64,000 nt of DNA from Rhodocyclales bacterium (GTDB lineage: Bacteria; Pseudomonadota; Gammaproteobacteria; Burkholderiales; Rhodocyclaceae). Below the pieces are notes generated by a model. It saw nothing but the letters and a program-made list of their open reading frames with translations. It was not told the DNA's origin and did no database searches. A program made the translations under genes and the position numbers. The stretch is from assembly GCA_016177805.1 (NCBI GenBank), contig JACOUN010000097.1, positions 1-64,000 on the forward strand, written 5' to 3'. Positions 16,511 to 26,384 of the stretch are shown piece by piece; position 1 is the first letter of the stretch, and the number at the start of each line of letters is the position of its first letter.

Positions 16511-18480
16511 TCCGAAGCGAGTGCGGTCACCGGGTCGAGGCGGGCGGCCTTGCGCGCGGGCAGGAAGCCGAAGATCAGCCCGATCGAGAAGGCGCAGCCG
16601 AAGGCGAGCAGGATGGGCGGCAGCGAGTACAGCACCGGGGTGTCGAAGGCCGCGATCACGGCGGTGGCGGCCAGACCGAAGCCTATGCCGATGAGGCCGC
16701 CCAGCGCCGCGACCACCAGCGCTTCGATCAGGAACTGCTGCAGGATGTTGCGCGCGCGGGCGCCGGTGGCCATGCGGATGCCGATCTCGCGGGTGCGCTC
16801 GGTCACCGACACAAGCATGATGTTCATCACCCCTATGCCCCCCACCACCAGCGAGATTACCCCGACGGTGCCGAGCAGCATGGTCATGGTGCGTTGCGTC
16901 TCGGAGGCGGTCTCGATTATGGAGGCCATGTTGCGGATGCGGAAATCCTCCAGGCCGTGGCGCGCGCGCAGTAGTGTTTCGACTTCGGCCTGGGTCGCGT
17001 CGATACGTGTGACGTCGGCGACCGCGATGGTGGCGCTGCGCAGGTGCCGCTGGCCGGTCAGGCGCGAGCTGCCGGTGGTGAACGGCACGTAGATCACGTC
17101 GTCCTGGTCCGCCCCCCACGGGGTGGCGCCCATGGGCTGCATGATGCCGATGACCTGGAACACGATGTTGTTGATGAGGATGTATTCGCCCAGTGCTGGC
17201 GCTCCGGAAAACAGCGCGTCGGCCGTGGTCTGGCCCAGCACCGCGACGGTGGCGTGATCCTGCTCGTCGTTGGCGCTGAAGAAGGTGCCGTACGCCACCT
17301 GCCAGCCGCGCGCCAGCGGGAAGTCGGCGGAGGTGGCGGTGACCGAGGTGCGGTGGTCGGCGTGGCCGTAACGCACCGTCGCGGCGTTGCCCTGCTCGGG
17401 TGCCGCGGCGAGCACGTTGGGCACCTCGCGGATGGCTACGACATCCTCCGCGACCAGCGTCGCGGTCACATCGCGCCCGCGCAGGTTGGGGGCGCCGGGG
17501 CGCACGATGAGTTGATTGGTGCCCATCGAGCTGATGCTGTCGATCACCGCCTGGCGCGCGCCGTCGCCGATGGCCAGCATGGCGATCACCGATGCGACGC
17601 CGATTACGATGCCCAGCAGCGTCAGCATGGAGCGGAACAGGTTGGCGCGCAGCGCCCGCAGCGCGGTGCGGGTGGCTTCGATCACGTCCGACAGGTGCGA
17701 GCTGTGGTCGATGCGCGGCGCGTGCCCGGTGGGGTGTGCGAGTGTGTGCGGCGGGCCGGGGTCGGACACGATGCGGCCGTCGCGCATCTCGATGATGCGT
17801 TGCGCGCATTGCGCCACCTCACGTTCGTGGGTGATCAGGATGATGGTGTGGCCCTGCGCGTGCAGACCGGCCAGCAGCGCCATGACTTCCTCGCCGTTGT
17901 GCGTGTCGAGCGCTCCGGTCGGTTCGTCCGCCAGGATCACGCGCCCGCCGTTCATCAGCGCCCGTGCGATCGATACGCGCTGTTGCTGCCCGCCCGACAG
18001 TTGCGATGGGCGATGATCGAGACGCTGCGCCAGCCCGAGCGACGACAGCAGTTCGGTGGCGCGGGCGTGGCGCTCGTGTGGCGGCATGCCGGAGTACACC
18101 GCCGGCACTTCGACGTTCTCGCGCGCGCTCGAACTGCCGATCAGGTTGTAGCTCTGAAACACGAAGCCGAAGGTGTCGCGGCGCAGGCAGGCGAGTGCAT
18201 CGCGGTCGAGGGTGGCCACGTCGCGCCCCATGAAACGGTAGCTGCCGCCGCTGGGGCGGTCGAGGCAGCCGAGGATGTTCATCAGCGTGGACTTGCCCGA
18301 CCCCGAACTGCCCATGATCGCGACGAACTCACCGGCGTCGATGCGCAGGTCCAGCCCGTGCAGGACTTCCACCGCGAGTTCGCCGTTGCGGTAGGTCTTG
18401 GTGATGCCCTGAAGTTCGATCAGGGGGGTGGCGCTTGGACGTTCCGCTCCGGCCAACGCGACGGCGGGTTCGCGCTTCAT
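16507..18480 (-). CDS. macB: MacB-type ABC transporter, fused ATPase and permease
   Basis: 657 residues. The ATPase domain (about 20-245) has Walker [10 protein letters not shown], the signature LSGGQQQR, Walker [13 protein letters not shown] and a switch His in LITHE. The permease part has one membrane helix near residue 290, a large periplasmic MacB core domain, and three helices at the C-terminus, as in MacB. It uses ATP to drive export of macrolides, peptides or siderophore-like compounds through the NodT-type channel. It overlaps the macA-like gene upstream and the nodT-like gene downstream, each by an ATGA. Confidence 0.94.
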   Translation of the reverse strand: MKREPAVALAGAERPSATPLIELQGITKTYRNGELAVEVLHGLDLRIDAGEFVAIMGSSGSGKSTLMNILGCLDRPSGGSYRFMGRDVATLDRDALACLRRDTFGFVFQSYNLIGSSSARENVEVPAVYSGMPPHERHARATELLSSLGLAQRLDHRPSQLSGGQQQRVSIARALMNGGRVILADEPTGALDTHNGEEVMALLAGLHAQGHTIILITHEREVAQCAQRIIEMRDGRIVSDPGPPHTLAHPTGHAPRIDHSSHLSDVIEATRTALRALRANLFRSMLTLLGIVIGVASVIAMLAIGDGARQAVIDSISSMGTNQLIVRPGAPNLRGRDVTATLVAEDVVAIREVPNVLAAAPEQGNAATVRYGHADHRTSVTATSADFPLARGWQVAYGTFFSANDEQDHATVAVLGQTTADALFSGAPALGEYILINNIVFQVIGIMQPMGATPWGADQDDVIYVPFTTGSSRLTGQRHLRSATIAVADVTRIDATQAEVETLLRARHGLEDFRIRNMASIIETASETQRTMTMLLGTVGVISLVVGGIGVMNIMLVSVTERTREIGIRMATGARARNILQQFLIEALVVAALGGLIGIGFGLAATAVIAAFDTPVLYSLPPILLAFGCAFSIGLIFGFLPARKAARLDPVTALASE

Positions 18481-19724
18481 GGTTTTCCGGGGCCGCGACG
18501 GGCGGTTGCAGCACCGCTCTGCACGCCCGACACGACGCGATCGCCTTCGGCCAGACCGCTCAGGATCTGCACCTGGATGCGGTTGGAGATACCGGTTTCG
18601 ACCTGGCGCTGCTCGAACGCCCCGCTGGGCAGCGCCACCGTGACGGTGCTGGTGCGGGCATCGGTGGCCTCGGCCGGGCGTGGACCGCGTGGGCGCTCCA
18701 TCTCGGCGCTCGCGGTGGGCCGCTCGCCACGCGTGGGCGCGTTCAGCGCCGAGACCGGCACCAGCAGCGCGTCATTTGCCGACGCGACGACGAAGAATAC
18801 CTGCGCCGTCATCTGCGTCATCAGGCGCTGGTCGGGGTTGGGCACATCGAACAGCGCGTTGTACAGCACCACGTTGTTTTGCACTTCCGGGGTCGGCTCG
18901 ATCTTGCGCAAGGTGCCGTGCCAGCGCTGGTCGCGACTGCCCAGACGGTTGAACCAGGCCGGCATGCCCAGCGTCAGCTTGCTCACGTCGGCTTCCGATA
19001 CCTGGGTCTTGACCGTCATCGTCGACAGGTCTGCAATGCGCAACAGTACCGGCGCCTGCTGGGTGGCGTTGATGGTTTGCCCCAGCCGCGCGCTGACCGA
19101 TACGACGGTGCCCGACATTGGCGCGTAGATGCGCGCGTAGTTGAGGTTGGCTTCGTCGGCGCGCAGGTTGGAGGTGGTCTGTTCGATCTGCGCCTGCAGC
19201 GCCTCGATCTGGGCCTGTGCGGCGTTGAGCGCGGCCTGCGCGCTTTGCACCGCCTCCAGCGTGGTTGCGTCCTCGGCGATCAAATTCTTCTGCCGTTGCA
19301 GTTGCGTGCGCGCCAATGCCAGGGTGGACTGGCGCTCCAGCAACTGCGCGCGTTGAAAGCGCAGTTGCGCGCGGGTTGCGTCGACGCGGCTTTGCAGCAC
19401 CGTCGGGTCGATCTCGGCGAGCAGGTCGCCAGCCTTCACCTGGGCGCCGATGTCAACGTGCACCTTGCGTAGCTGTCCCGAGACCTGCGCGCCGACATCC
19501 ACGTAGTCGCGCGGCTGCAGGGTACCGGTCGCGGTCACGACGTGCTCGATGTCGCCTCGGCTGGCCTGCGCATACTGGTAAGAAGTGGCGGCGTCGGCGG
19601 GGCGAAGGTAGGTGACCCAACCCAGCCAGGCGCCCCCGCCGGCGAGCGCGAAAAGCACGATCAGCAACCATGTGCGGCTGTAGCCCGAGTGTCGGGAGGG
19701 GGTGGGCAGGACGGGAATGCTCAT
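18477..19724 (-). CDS. macA: MacA-type periplasmic adaptor (HlyD/MFP family)
   Basis: 415 residues from the ATG at 19724. One membrane anchor (about 20-42) precedes a barrel-sandwich/lipoyl domain ([20 protein letters not shown]), an alpha hairpin of about 90 residues rich in Gln, Ala and Leu, and beta-barrel and membrane-proximal domains. A Pro/Arg-rich insert ([17 protein letters not shown]) lies late in the protein. It connects the MacB ATPase with the outer membrane channel. Its stop overlaps the macB start. A Fur-family regulator is divergently encoded 275 bases away. Confidence 0.92.
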   Translation of the reverse strand: MSIPVLPTPSRHSGYSRTWLLIVLFALAGGGAWLGWVTYLRPADAATSYQYAQASRGDIEHVVTATGTLQPRDYVDVGAQVSGQLRKVHVDIGAQVKAGDLLAEIDPTVLQSRVDATRAQLRFQRAQLLERQSTLALARTQLQRQKNLIAEDATTLEAVQSAQAALNAAQAQIEALQAQIEQTTSNLRADEANLNYARIYAPMSGTVVSVSARLGQTINATQQAPVLLRIADLSTMTVKTQVSEADVSKLTLGMPAWFNRLGSRDQRWHGTLRKIEPTPEVQNNVVLYNALFDVPNPDQRLMTQMTAQVFFVVASANDALLVPVSALNAPTRGERPTASAEMERPRGPRPAEATDARTSTVTVALPSGAFEQRQVETGISNRIQVQILSGLAEGDRVVSGVQSGAATARRGPGKP

Positions 19725-19999
19725 GGGCGGTGGCGGGTGGCGGTGTGGTGAATGCGGGTGATGCACGGGTGGATTGCGCGGCGCAAGCATAAGCGGATTG
19801 CGGATGTTCGTTTGTATCGTAGTTAAGCGCCAGGTTCCATGATCAACCGGCGGCGCGTTCGGGCGGTGGCGTTCTTGTGATCTGGATCAACAGGGCATGT
19901 CGCCGGTTCTGATTTAATGGTTCCAACTTTTAGACCAAAGCCAAACGATACGAGCGCGCCCGCACGAAGGGCGTGCCACTCACCCGCGGAGACAAGTCC

Positions 20000-20428
20000 A
20001 TGGAAACCAATGGCTATCAGGATATTGCAGACAAGTTGCGCGATGCGGGCATACCGGTAACCTTTCAACGGCTGGAAATCGGGCGGGTGCTGTTTTCCGG
20101 GCCGGTGCATCTGTCGGCCGACCAGGTGCTGGCGCGAGTGCGCGAGAAGACCCCCGAGATGTCGCGTGCCACCATCTACAACACCCTGAAGGTGTTTCGC
20201 GACCGCAATCTGATCCGCGAGCTGATCATCGACCCGGAGCGCATTTTCTACGATTCGAGCATGCATCCGCACTACCACATGTACGACGTGACTACCGGCG
20301 AGCTGTGCGACCTGGGGCCTGACGATCTGCGCGTGGTAGGCAAGCCGGTGTTGCCGGAAGGCGTTGCGCTGGAAGAAATCGACGTCATCGTGCGGGTGCG
20401 CAGCCGCGCGGTGGAAGTCACCGCTTAG
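20000..20428 (+). CDS. Fur-family transcriptional regulator
   Basis: 142 residues from the ATG that begins METNGYQDIADKL, with GGAGAC upstream. The winged-helix half contains VTFQRLEIGRVLF and the recognition region MSRATIYNTLKVF. The metal-site region reads HPHYHMYDVTTGELCDL, so the main His cluster is kept, but the CxxC pairs that hold structural zinc in Fur, Zur and PerR are missing. This resembles Irr/PerR-like variants, and the signal may be iron, heme or peroxide. It is divergent from the MacAB operon and convergent with exbD-exbB-tonB, overlapping exbD by 4 bases. Confidence 0.88.
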   Translation: METNGYQDIADKLRDAGIPVTFQRLEIGRVLFSGPVHLSADQVLARVREKTPEMSRATIYNTLKVFRDRNLIRELIIDPERIFYDSSMHPHYHMYDVTTGELCDLGPDDLRVVGKPVLPEGVALEEIDVIVRVRSRAVEVTA

Positions 20429-20865
20429 TGGGGACTGCCTGGTAACGTTGCCGCTTCGGGCAGGGTGACGAAGCCGATGGTGCGTATTCCGGCACGCTGG
20501 GCCTGGGCCATGAGGGTCGCGAGCGCCTGATAACGTGTGTCACGATCGGCGCGCAGATGCAGTTCCGGCTGGGGCGTGCGCGTGGCGGCTTCAGCCAGGC
20601 GTGCTTCCAGTGCATCAGGCGCAATGGCCTCATCGTTCCAGTACAGCACCCCCTCCGCGTCGATGGCGAGCGTGATGCTGGCGTTGTCTCCGCGGCTGGG
20701 CAGGCTCGTCGCGCGGGGCAGGTCGACGCCGATGGCATGGGTGAGCAGCGGCGCGGTGATCATGAACACGATCAGCAGCACCAGCATCACGTCGATCAGC
20801 GGCACCATGTTGATTTCGCTCATCGGTGCGCCGCGCCCTTCCTGACTGAAGCCGCCGAAAGCCAT
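20425..20865 (-). CDS. exbD: ExbD-type biopolymer transport protein
   Basis: 146 residues from the ATG overlapping the exbB stop (TGATG). One membrane helix (about 20-42) carries the essential Asp in MVPLIDVMLVLLIVFM. A periplasmic domain follows, with LHLRADRDTRYQALATLMAQAQ near the end. With ExbB it uses the proton gradient to energise TonB. It is the third gene of a tonB-exbB-exbD operon read leftwards. Confidence 0.94.
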   Translation of the reverse strand: MAFGGFSQEGRGAPMSEINMVPLIDVMLVLLIVFMITAPLLTHAIGVDLPRATSLPSRGDNASITLAIDAEGVLYWNDEAIAPDALEARLAEAATRTPQPELHLRADRDTRYQALATLMAQAQRAGIRTIGFVTLPEAATLPGSPH

Positions 20866-21605
20866 CACGCCGCTCCCACGGTGTTCGCCGCCTGTGGTGG
20901 GCGCGCGAGCGGCGCGCTGGCGAGGCGTGTGCCGGTGGTGAACCACGCGTGCAGGTCGTGTGCGAAGGCGTCCAGCTCCGACAGTTCCAGCCGGTTGGCG
21001 CGGGTGAGGGCGTTGTACGCGAGTACCGCCGGGATGGCGACGAACAGACCGAAGGCGGTCATGATCAGCGCTTCACCGACCGGTCCGGCAACGCTGTCCA
21101 GCGTCGCCACGCCGGAACTGCCGATGCTGATCAGTGCGCCATAGATGCCCCACACCGTCCCGAACAGCCCGACAAAGGGGGCGGTCGAGCCTATCGACGC
21201 GAGTACGGTCAGGCCGGATTCGAGTTGCGCGGTCGACAAGGCGATCGACTTGCGCAGCGCCCGCGTGATGAACTCGTCGGTATCGAGCTTGCCGCCCAGC
21301 GTTTCGCGGTGCGAATGGCGCTTCACGTGCTCGTGGGCCGCCACCGCCTGGCGTGCCAGCGCTTCAAAGGGCGAGTCGGGCGCGGCGTGCGACAGGCGTG
21401 CCAGCCCGGCGCCGAGGTCGGTCGCGTTCCAGAAGGATTCTATGGCCCCGTCAAAGCGGCGCGCCCGCCACTGGCGCAGGCCGCGCGCGAGGATCAGGTA
21501 CCAACTGGCGATCGACATCGTCACCAGCGTCAGCGCGACCAGCTTGATCGCGAGGTCCGACTGCATCCACAGGTGAGCGACGCCGAAGGTGCGAGAGGCA
21601 TCCAT
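20865..21605 (-). CDS. exbB: ExbB-type proton channel protein (MotA/TolQ/ExbB family)
   Basis: 246 residues with three membrane helices, the second and third (about 145-215) carrying the channel signature. These include VLASIGSTAPFVGLFGTVWGIYGAL and EALIMTAFGLFVAIPAVLAYNAL, with Thr and Glu residues lining the proton path. It forms the pentamer around ExbD in the inner membrane. It starts 2 bases after the tonB-like gene ends and its stop overlaps exbD. Confidence 0.95.
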   Translation of the reverse strand: MDASRTFGVAHLWMQSDLAIKLVALTLVTMSIASWYLILARGLRQWRARRFDGAIESFWNATDLGAGLARLSHAAPDSPFEALARQAVAAHEHVKRHSHRETLGGKLDTDEFITRALRKSIALSTAQLESGLTVLASIGSTAPFVGLFGTVWGIYGALISIGSSGVATLDSVAGPVGEALIMTAFGLFVAIPAVLAYNALTRANRLELSELDAFAHDLHAWFTTGTRLASAPLARPPQAANTVGAA

Positions 21606-21607
21606 GC

Positions 21608-22399
21608 TCAGTTTCCTTCAAGTTTGAATACGATGGGGACGACGATCCACGAGTCGACGTCGTTTTCCCCCCGGTGGGCAGGGACGAAACGCCATCGCGC
21701 GACCCCGGCTTCGGCGGCGCGGTCCAGCCGTGGGTAGCCCGAACTCTCGAACAACTCCACCTTGCCGGGCCTGCCGTCGCGCGTGACGAACACGCGTAGC
21801 AACACCTGCCCGTGCTCGCGCATTCTACGCGAGCGCATCGGATAGTCCGGCTCTGGGTTGTTCAGGTAGGCGGCATCGTGGCGTGCTTCGATCAGGGGCG
21901 CAGACGGTGCACTGGCATCGGTAGCGGTGGACGCCTGGGGTGATGAGTTGGACGTCGTGCTGGGTGCTGGGCGGGACGCAGGGGTGGGCAGCGCTGACGA
22001 CGGTGGGGTGGGCTGCGGGGCCGGGGGTGGTGGCTTGGGCGCGGGGGCAGTCCGTTTTGAGGGTGCCGGAGCTTTCGGCGTGGGCGCAGTGGGCGCAGGC
22101 GCCGATGGGGTCGTAGTTTCCGCAAGAGGGGTGGGGGCTGCCGGGGCGGGTGTCGGTTGTATGGGCGCGGGCGCCGATGCTGGGGGCGCCGGGGTGATCA
22201 GCGTGACCGTGACATGTGGGGTGTCGGGCTGCGGCAGGGGGAGGGTGTAAGTGCCCAGCGTCGCTGCGGCGCCGAGGTGGGCCAGCGCGACCAAAGCCAG
22301 CAACAGGTATTGCTCGCGGGGCGACAGTGTGGTCGTCCGCGTGCGGCACGCGGGTATGGGCGGGGGGCCGGCGGGTGGGTGGGTGTCGGCGGGCGGCAT
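21608..22399 (-). CDS. tonB: TonB energy-transducing protein
   Basis: 263 residues from the ATG at 22399. One membrane anchor (about 28-46) is followed by a very long Pro/Ala/Thr/Ser-rich spacer (about 65-165) and a TonB C-terminal domain (about 170-260) with PEPDYPMRSRRMREHGQVLL and AAEAGVARWRFVPAHR. It links the ExbBD motor to outer membrane receptors for siderophores, heme or vitamin B12. It heads the operon tonB-exbB-exbD. No receptor gene is nearby. Confidence 0.92.
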   Translation of the reverse strand: MPPADTHPPAGPPPIPACRTRTTTLSPREQYLLLALVALAHLGAAATLGTYTLPLPQPDTPHVTVTLITPAPPASAPAPIQPTPAPAAPTPLAETTTPSAPAPTAPTPKAPAPSKRTAPAPKPPPPAPQPTPPSSALPTPASRPAPSTTSNSSPQASTATDASAPSAPLIEARHDAAYLNNPEPDYPMRSRRMREHGQVLLRVFVTRDGRPGKVELFESSGYPRLDRAAEAGVARWRFVPAHRGENDVDSWIVVPIVFKLEGN

Positions 22400-22593
22400 C
22401 GCGGCGGGTTCCGGTCGAGCAGGTGGGCGAGCGCGGAGGCGGGGTCGCGGCTGGCCAGTTTCGCCCACGGGCGGGCCATTGTATAGCGCCCGCGAAGAAG
22501 CGCGTCGTGCGGTGAAATCCGCTTGCCGGTTGGGCGGGTGCGTAGTACATAACGGATCTGGCGGCTTCGGCCCGCATTCGAGGAGAGCAGCAG

Positions 22594-23319
22594 ATGGCAG
22601 GCACAAACGACGACAAATTCGTACTGGCACCAGCGCCGCGCGCGGCGGTGCCGGTGCAGGGCGGGGGCTGGTTTCCGGTGCGGCGGATATTCTGCGTCGC
22701 GCGCAACTACGAGGCGCATGCGCGCGAGATGGGCGCCGACCCGAGCCGCGAAGCGCCGTTTTTCTTCACCAAACCGGCGGATGCGGTGTTGCCGGTAGGC
22801 AGTGGCGAGACCGGCCGATTGGTTTATCCGCTGGCAACCCAGGATTTGCACCACGAGATCGAGCTGGTGGTGGCGTTGGCGGCGGGCGGCGAGAATCTGA
22901 CCGCCGAACAGGCGCGCGCCTGCATCTGGGGTTACGCGGTGGGACTGGACATGACGCGCCGCGACCTGCAGGCCGAGGCCAAGGCCAAGGGGCGGCCGTG
23001 GGACAGCGCCAAGGCATTCGACGACGCTGCGCCGGTTTCGGCGCTCAGGCACATGCCGGGGGTGGAGCTGTCGCGTGGTGACATCCGCCTTGACGTCAAT
23101 GGCGAACTGCGTCAGCGCGGTGATCTGGGCGACATGATCTGGTCGGTGGCCGAGGTGATCGCGTACTTCTCGCGCTATTTCCGCTTGCAGGCGGGCGATC
23201 TGATTTTCACCGGCACGCCCGAAGGCGTGGGGCCGGTGCGGGTCGGCGACCAGTTGCGCGGCGCGGTCGAGGGCGTCGGCACGCTGGCGCTGGAGGTGGT
23301 GGCGCGGCCGCAGCAGTAA
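22594..23319 (+). CDS. Fumarylacetoacetate hydrolase family protein
   Basis: 241 residues. The FAH fold begins with FPVRRIFCVARNYEAHA. Metal ligands are seen in LHHEIELVV (Glu-x-Glu) and in the GYAVGLDMTRRDLQ Asp. A Lys in the KGRPWDSAKAFD region and the GDLIFTGTPEGVGPV strand near the C-terminus complete the active site. The size and the motifs fit small FAH enzymes such as fumarylpyruvate or acylpyruvate hydrolases that cut 1,3-diketo acids in aromatic or oxaloacetate metabolism. The true substrate cannot be told. It is convergent with the malonyl-CoA decarboxylase gene. Confidence 0.9.
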   Translation: MAGTNDDKFVLAPAPRAAVPVQGGGWFPVRRIFCVARNYEAHAREMGADPSREAPFFFTKPADAVLPVGSGETGRLVYPLATQDLHHEIELVVALAAGGENLTAEQARACIWGYAVGLDMTRRDLQAEAKAKGRPWDSAKAFDDAAPVSALRHMPGVELSRGDIRLDVNGELRQRGDLGDMIWSVAEVIAYFSRYFRLQAGDLIFTGTPEGVGPVRVGDQLRGAVEGVGTLALEVVARPQQ

Positions 23320-23333
23320 GGTAGCGGACCGGA

Positions 23334-24716
23334 TCAGCGTCCGGCCAGGCGCTTGATGGCCGGCGTGACGTCGATGCGTCCGTCGCGGGCGAAGGCTTCG
23401 ACATTGTCTTCGATGCGGTCGGGGTCGTACAGGTAGTTGACCATGATGCCCCACGACTGGCGCAGTCCCTTGTCCGCCGTGTCGGCGAGCCAGTTGAGGC
23501 GTTCGATGCGCGCGCCGTTGCCCAGGTGGAAGCGCGCCACCGGGTCGACCGGCTGGCCGTCGTCCTTGCGCGCGCCGGTCAGGTAGCCGGCCGCGATGCG
23601 CAGCAGCGGTTCGCGCAGGGCCCTGGCCAGCAATGGATCGTCCTGCCAGCCGCTGCCGCCGGCGATGATCTGGTCCAGTTCCATGGCCTGCGGCCCCGCG
23701 ATGCCGGCTTCGGCGAGCCGCTTCCAGTCGGCGGGCTGAAAGGCCGCGAGCACGGTTTCGCGGTGCTGCGTTGCCCAGCGTAACAACCCTGGCATCGGCG
23801 AAAGTGTGGCGAAGGTCTTGAGCTTGGGAAAATCACGCTGCAGGTCGTCGACCACGCGCTTGAGCAGGAAATTGCCAAACGACACCCCGCGCAGTCCGGC
23901 CTGGGTGTTGCTGATCGAGTAGAAGATCGCGGTGGTGGCGCGCGCGGTGTCGACCAGCGGCGCGTTTTCATCCAGCAGTCGCTGCACGTTGTCGGCCAGT
24001 TCTTCCAGCAGCGCGACCTCGACGAAGATCAGCGGCTCCATCGGCATGCGCGGGTGAAAGAAGGCGTAGCAGCGGCGGTCGGAGTCGAGGCGGTTCTTCA
24101 GGTCCTTCCACGACGAGATTTCGTGCACGGCTTCGTATTCGACGATTTTTTCGAGCAGCGCCGCGGGCGAATTCCATGTGACGCGCGCCAGTTCCAGAAA
24201 GCCGACGTCGAACCATGCCGAGAGCCGTGCTTCGAGTTCGCGGTCGAGCGCCTGGAGTTCTTCGTCGTTGCGCAGATAGCGCAGCAGATCGGCGCGCAGA
24301 TCGACGAGGAATTTCACCCCTTCGGGGATGGCGTTGAACTGGGTCAGGATACGGATGCGGGCCGAGCGCATCGCGGCGCGCAAGCGGGCTTCGGCCTCCC
24401 ACTGCGCGTCCGAGCCCACGGCGGTCTGGTAGTCGGCGTGCGCCCGCGCGATGCGCTCCGGATCGGGGCCGAACTCCAGCGCGATCATGCGCAGGAAGGC
24501 ATGCCGCCCCGCGTCGCCGAGCCCGAGATAGGTTTGCGCGAGCCGCGCCGCGCGCACCCGCGTCGACACTTCCCCGCCCAGCCCCTCGGCGCATTCCTGC
24601 AGTTGCTGGCGGGCGCGGTCGAGCAGTTTCTCCTCGCTCTCGCCGCCGACCCCGGTGGCGTTGGCGACCAGGGCGCGGACCTTCGACAGGCTGCGCGCGA
24701 TCAGTCCCGATGACAT
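23334..24716 (-). CDS. Malonyl-CoA decarboxylase
   Basis: 460 residues. An N-terminal helical domain (about 1-190) is followed by the acetyltransferase-like catalytic domain. The catalytic pair reported for the family is visible as Ser306 in TLSPMPG and His397 in ARFHLGNGA, with spacing close to the human enzyme. It converts malonyl-CoA to acetyl-CoA and CO2 and so links malonate use and fatty acid control. There is no malonyl-CoA synthetase or malonate transporter gene beside it; lgt lies 33 bases upstream on the same strand. Confidence 0.94.
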   Translation of the reverse strand: MSSGLIARSLSKVRALVANATGVGGESEEKLLDRARQQLQECAEGLGGEVSTRVRAARLAQTYLGLGDAGRHAFLRMIALEFGPDPERIARAHADYQTAVGSDAQWEAEARLRAAMRSARIRILTQFNAIPEGVKFLVDLRADLLRYLRNDEELQALDRELEARLSAWFDVGFLELARVTWNSPAALLEKIVEYEAVHEISSWKDLKNRLDSDRRCYAFFHPRMPMEPLIFVEVALLEELADNVQRLLDENAPLVDTARATTAIFYSISNTQAGLRGVSFGNFLLKRVVDDLQRDFPKLKTFATLSPMPGLLRWATQHRETVLAAFQPADWKRLAEAGIAGPQAMELDQIIAGGSGWQDDPLLARALREPLLRIAAGYLTGARKDDGQPVDPVARFHLGNGARIERLNWLADTADKGLRQSWGIMVNYLYDPDRIEDNVEAFARDGRIDVTPAIKRLAGR

Positions 24717-24749
24717 GCTTGTACCTCCCCGAATGCGGTCGTATGCGAA

Positions 24750-25544
24750 TCAGACCGGCGCGCGCCTCTTGGCGCTCGCCAGCAGCAACACACCCACGAC
24801 CACCATGGGCACACACAACCATTGTGCCGTCGATAGCCCCCATGCCAGCGTTCCGAAAATGCCGGGATCGGGGGTGCGGAAGAATTCGGCGGCGAAGCGC
24901 AGGCCGCCGTAGCCGATCAGGAACACCGCCGACACCGCCTTGAGCGGGCGCGGTTGCGCGGCATACAGCCACAGGATCACGAACAGCAGCAGCCCTTCAC
25001 CCAGCGCCTGGTAGATCTGCGACGGGTGGCGCGGCACCGCGTCGACCCACGGAAATACCATGGCCCACGGGACATCCGCTGTGACCGGACGCCCCCACAG
25101 CTCGCCGTTGATGAAGTTGCCGATGCGCCCCGCCGCCAGCCCGGTGGGCACCAGCGGCGCGATGAAGTCGGTGACTCGCCAGAAGCCCTGGCCGGTGCGT
25201 CGCCCATACAGCCACATCGCCACCAGCACCCCGAGAAAGCCGCCATGAAAGCTCATGCCGCCCTTCCAGATCGCGATGATCTGCGACGGGTTGGCGAAGT
25301 AATAGCCGGGCTGGAAGAACAGCACTTCGCCCAGCCGTCCGCCGATGACCACGCCGAGCATGCCGTACAGCAGCAGGTCGTCGATCCGGGCGGCGTCCCA
25401 TCCGAGTTCCGGGCGGCGCCGTGCATGGGCGCGGCCGAGCACGATGAACAGGACGAAGGCGAGCATGTACATCAGGCCGTACCAATGAACTGACACGGGG
25501 CCGAGCGAGATGGCGACGGGATTGAACTGGGGGTGGGTCAGCAT
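24750..25544 (-). CDS. lgt: Prolipoprotein diacylglyceryl transferase
   Basis: 264 residues with about seven membrane helices. The Lgt signature [14 protein letters not shown] (from residue 139) and the conserved SFHGGFLG block with His100 are present. It transfers diacylglycerol from phosphatidylglycerol to the lipobox cysteine of prolipoproteins at the inner membrane. Several lipoproteins in this window are its expected substrates. It lies 33 bases downstream of yceH on the same strand. Confidence 0.97.
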   Translation of the reverse strand: MLTHPQFNPVAISLGPVSVHWYGLMYMLAFVLFIVLGRAHARRRPELGWDAARIDDLLLYGMLGVVIGGRLGEVLFFQPGYYFANPSQIIAIWKGGMSFHGGFLGVLVAMWLYGRRTGQGFWRVTDFIAPLVPTGLAAGRIGNFINGELWGRPVTADVPWAMVFPWVDAVPRHPSQIYQALGEGLLLFVILWLYAAQPRPLKAVSAVFLIGYGGLRFAAEFFRTPDPGIFGTLAWGLSTAQWLCVPMVVVGVLLLASAKRRAPV

Positions 25545-25577
25545 GGGGAGGTCAGCGTTGCGCCGAGGAGGTGGAGG

Positions 25578-26267
25578 TCAATCGAACTGGGCGCGGAATT
25601 GCGCGAACTCGTCGCGCAATGCGTCGAGTTCCTCACGCAGACGCCTGACCTCCTCGGCAAGTTCCGCACCGGCGCCCTGGCCGCGCGGGCGCGCGTCGGC
25701 CATCAGGCTCGCGGCGAGGGCAAACTGCGCCAGCGTGTCTTCGCCGCCGAGCAACTGCGCGTAGCGTGTTTCCTTGGTGCCCGGAGCGCGCGGCAGCGGT
25801 GCGACCATAGGGGGGAACTTGTCGGCGAGGTGGTCGAGGACCGCTTCGACGGCGGCCAGATCGGTGAATGCGTGCATCCTTTCGCAGCGCTGGCGGATTT
25901 CGCCCGGCGTTTGCGGCCCGCGCAACATCAGTGTCGCCATGACCGACTGCTCGGGTTGCGGCAGCGAATGGCGCAGGCGCACCAGGTGTTCGTATTTGGC
26001 CACGCGGGCGCTGGCCTGGTCGCGTTTGGAGATCAGCTTGCGCGCCATCAGGCTGTCGATGGCCTGCTGAACCTCGGTCTCGCTCAGCGCGAGTACCGGG
26101 TCGCGCCCGGTCAGTTGGTTGGCGCCGGTGACGATGGCGTTGACCGACAGCGGATAGTTGTCCGGGGTGAGAAAGGCCTTCTCGATCAGCACGCCCAGAA
26201 CCCGTATTTCGAGTGGGTCGAGATCGTAACCCGTGGCAGCGGTGTCCGGGGAGCCAGGTTCGGTCAT
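25578..26267 (-). CDS. YceH family (DUF480) protein
   Basis: 229 residues. YceH proteins have two winged-helix domains; here LDPLEIRVLGVLIEKAFLTPDNYPLS opens the first and LMLRGPQTPGEIRQRCERMH lies in the second. A coiled-coil-like tail (EEVRRLREELDALRDEFAQFRAQF) ends the protein. It is cytoplasmic and its role is not established. It is divergent from ilvD and 33 bases upstream of lgt. Confidence 0.9.
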   Translation of the reverse strand: MTEPGSPDTAATGYDLDPLEIRVLGVLIEKAFLTPDNYPLSVNAIVTGANQLTGRDPVLALSETEVQQAIDSLMARKLISKRDQASARVAKYEHLVRLRHSLPQPEQSVMATLMLRGPQTPGEIRQRCERMHAFTDLAAVEAVLDHLADKFPPMVAPLPRAPGTKETRYAQLLGGEDTLAQFALAASLMADARPRGQGAGAELAEEVRRLREELDALRDEFAQFRAQFD

Positions 26268-26384
26268 GCATCCTCCAAATGAGCGGTCAGGCGGTGAGTT
26301 CAGGATGATAGCCGACTCAGCGGGCTGCTTCGGTTAGAATCAAAAGCTATCCCCAAGCAAACACCACGACAAGTGGAGGACCTT

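Noticed and set aside
15092-17809. Reading the nodT-like gene as a 905-residue protein
   Set aside because: The N-terminal 430 residues are a shadow of macB in another frame. The lipobox and the overlap with the macB stop place the start near 16510.
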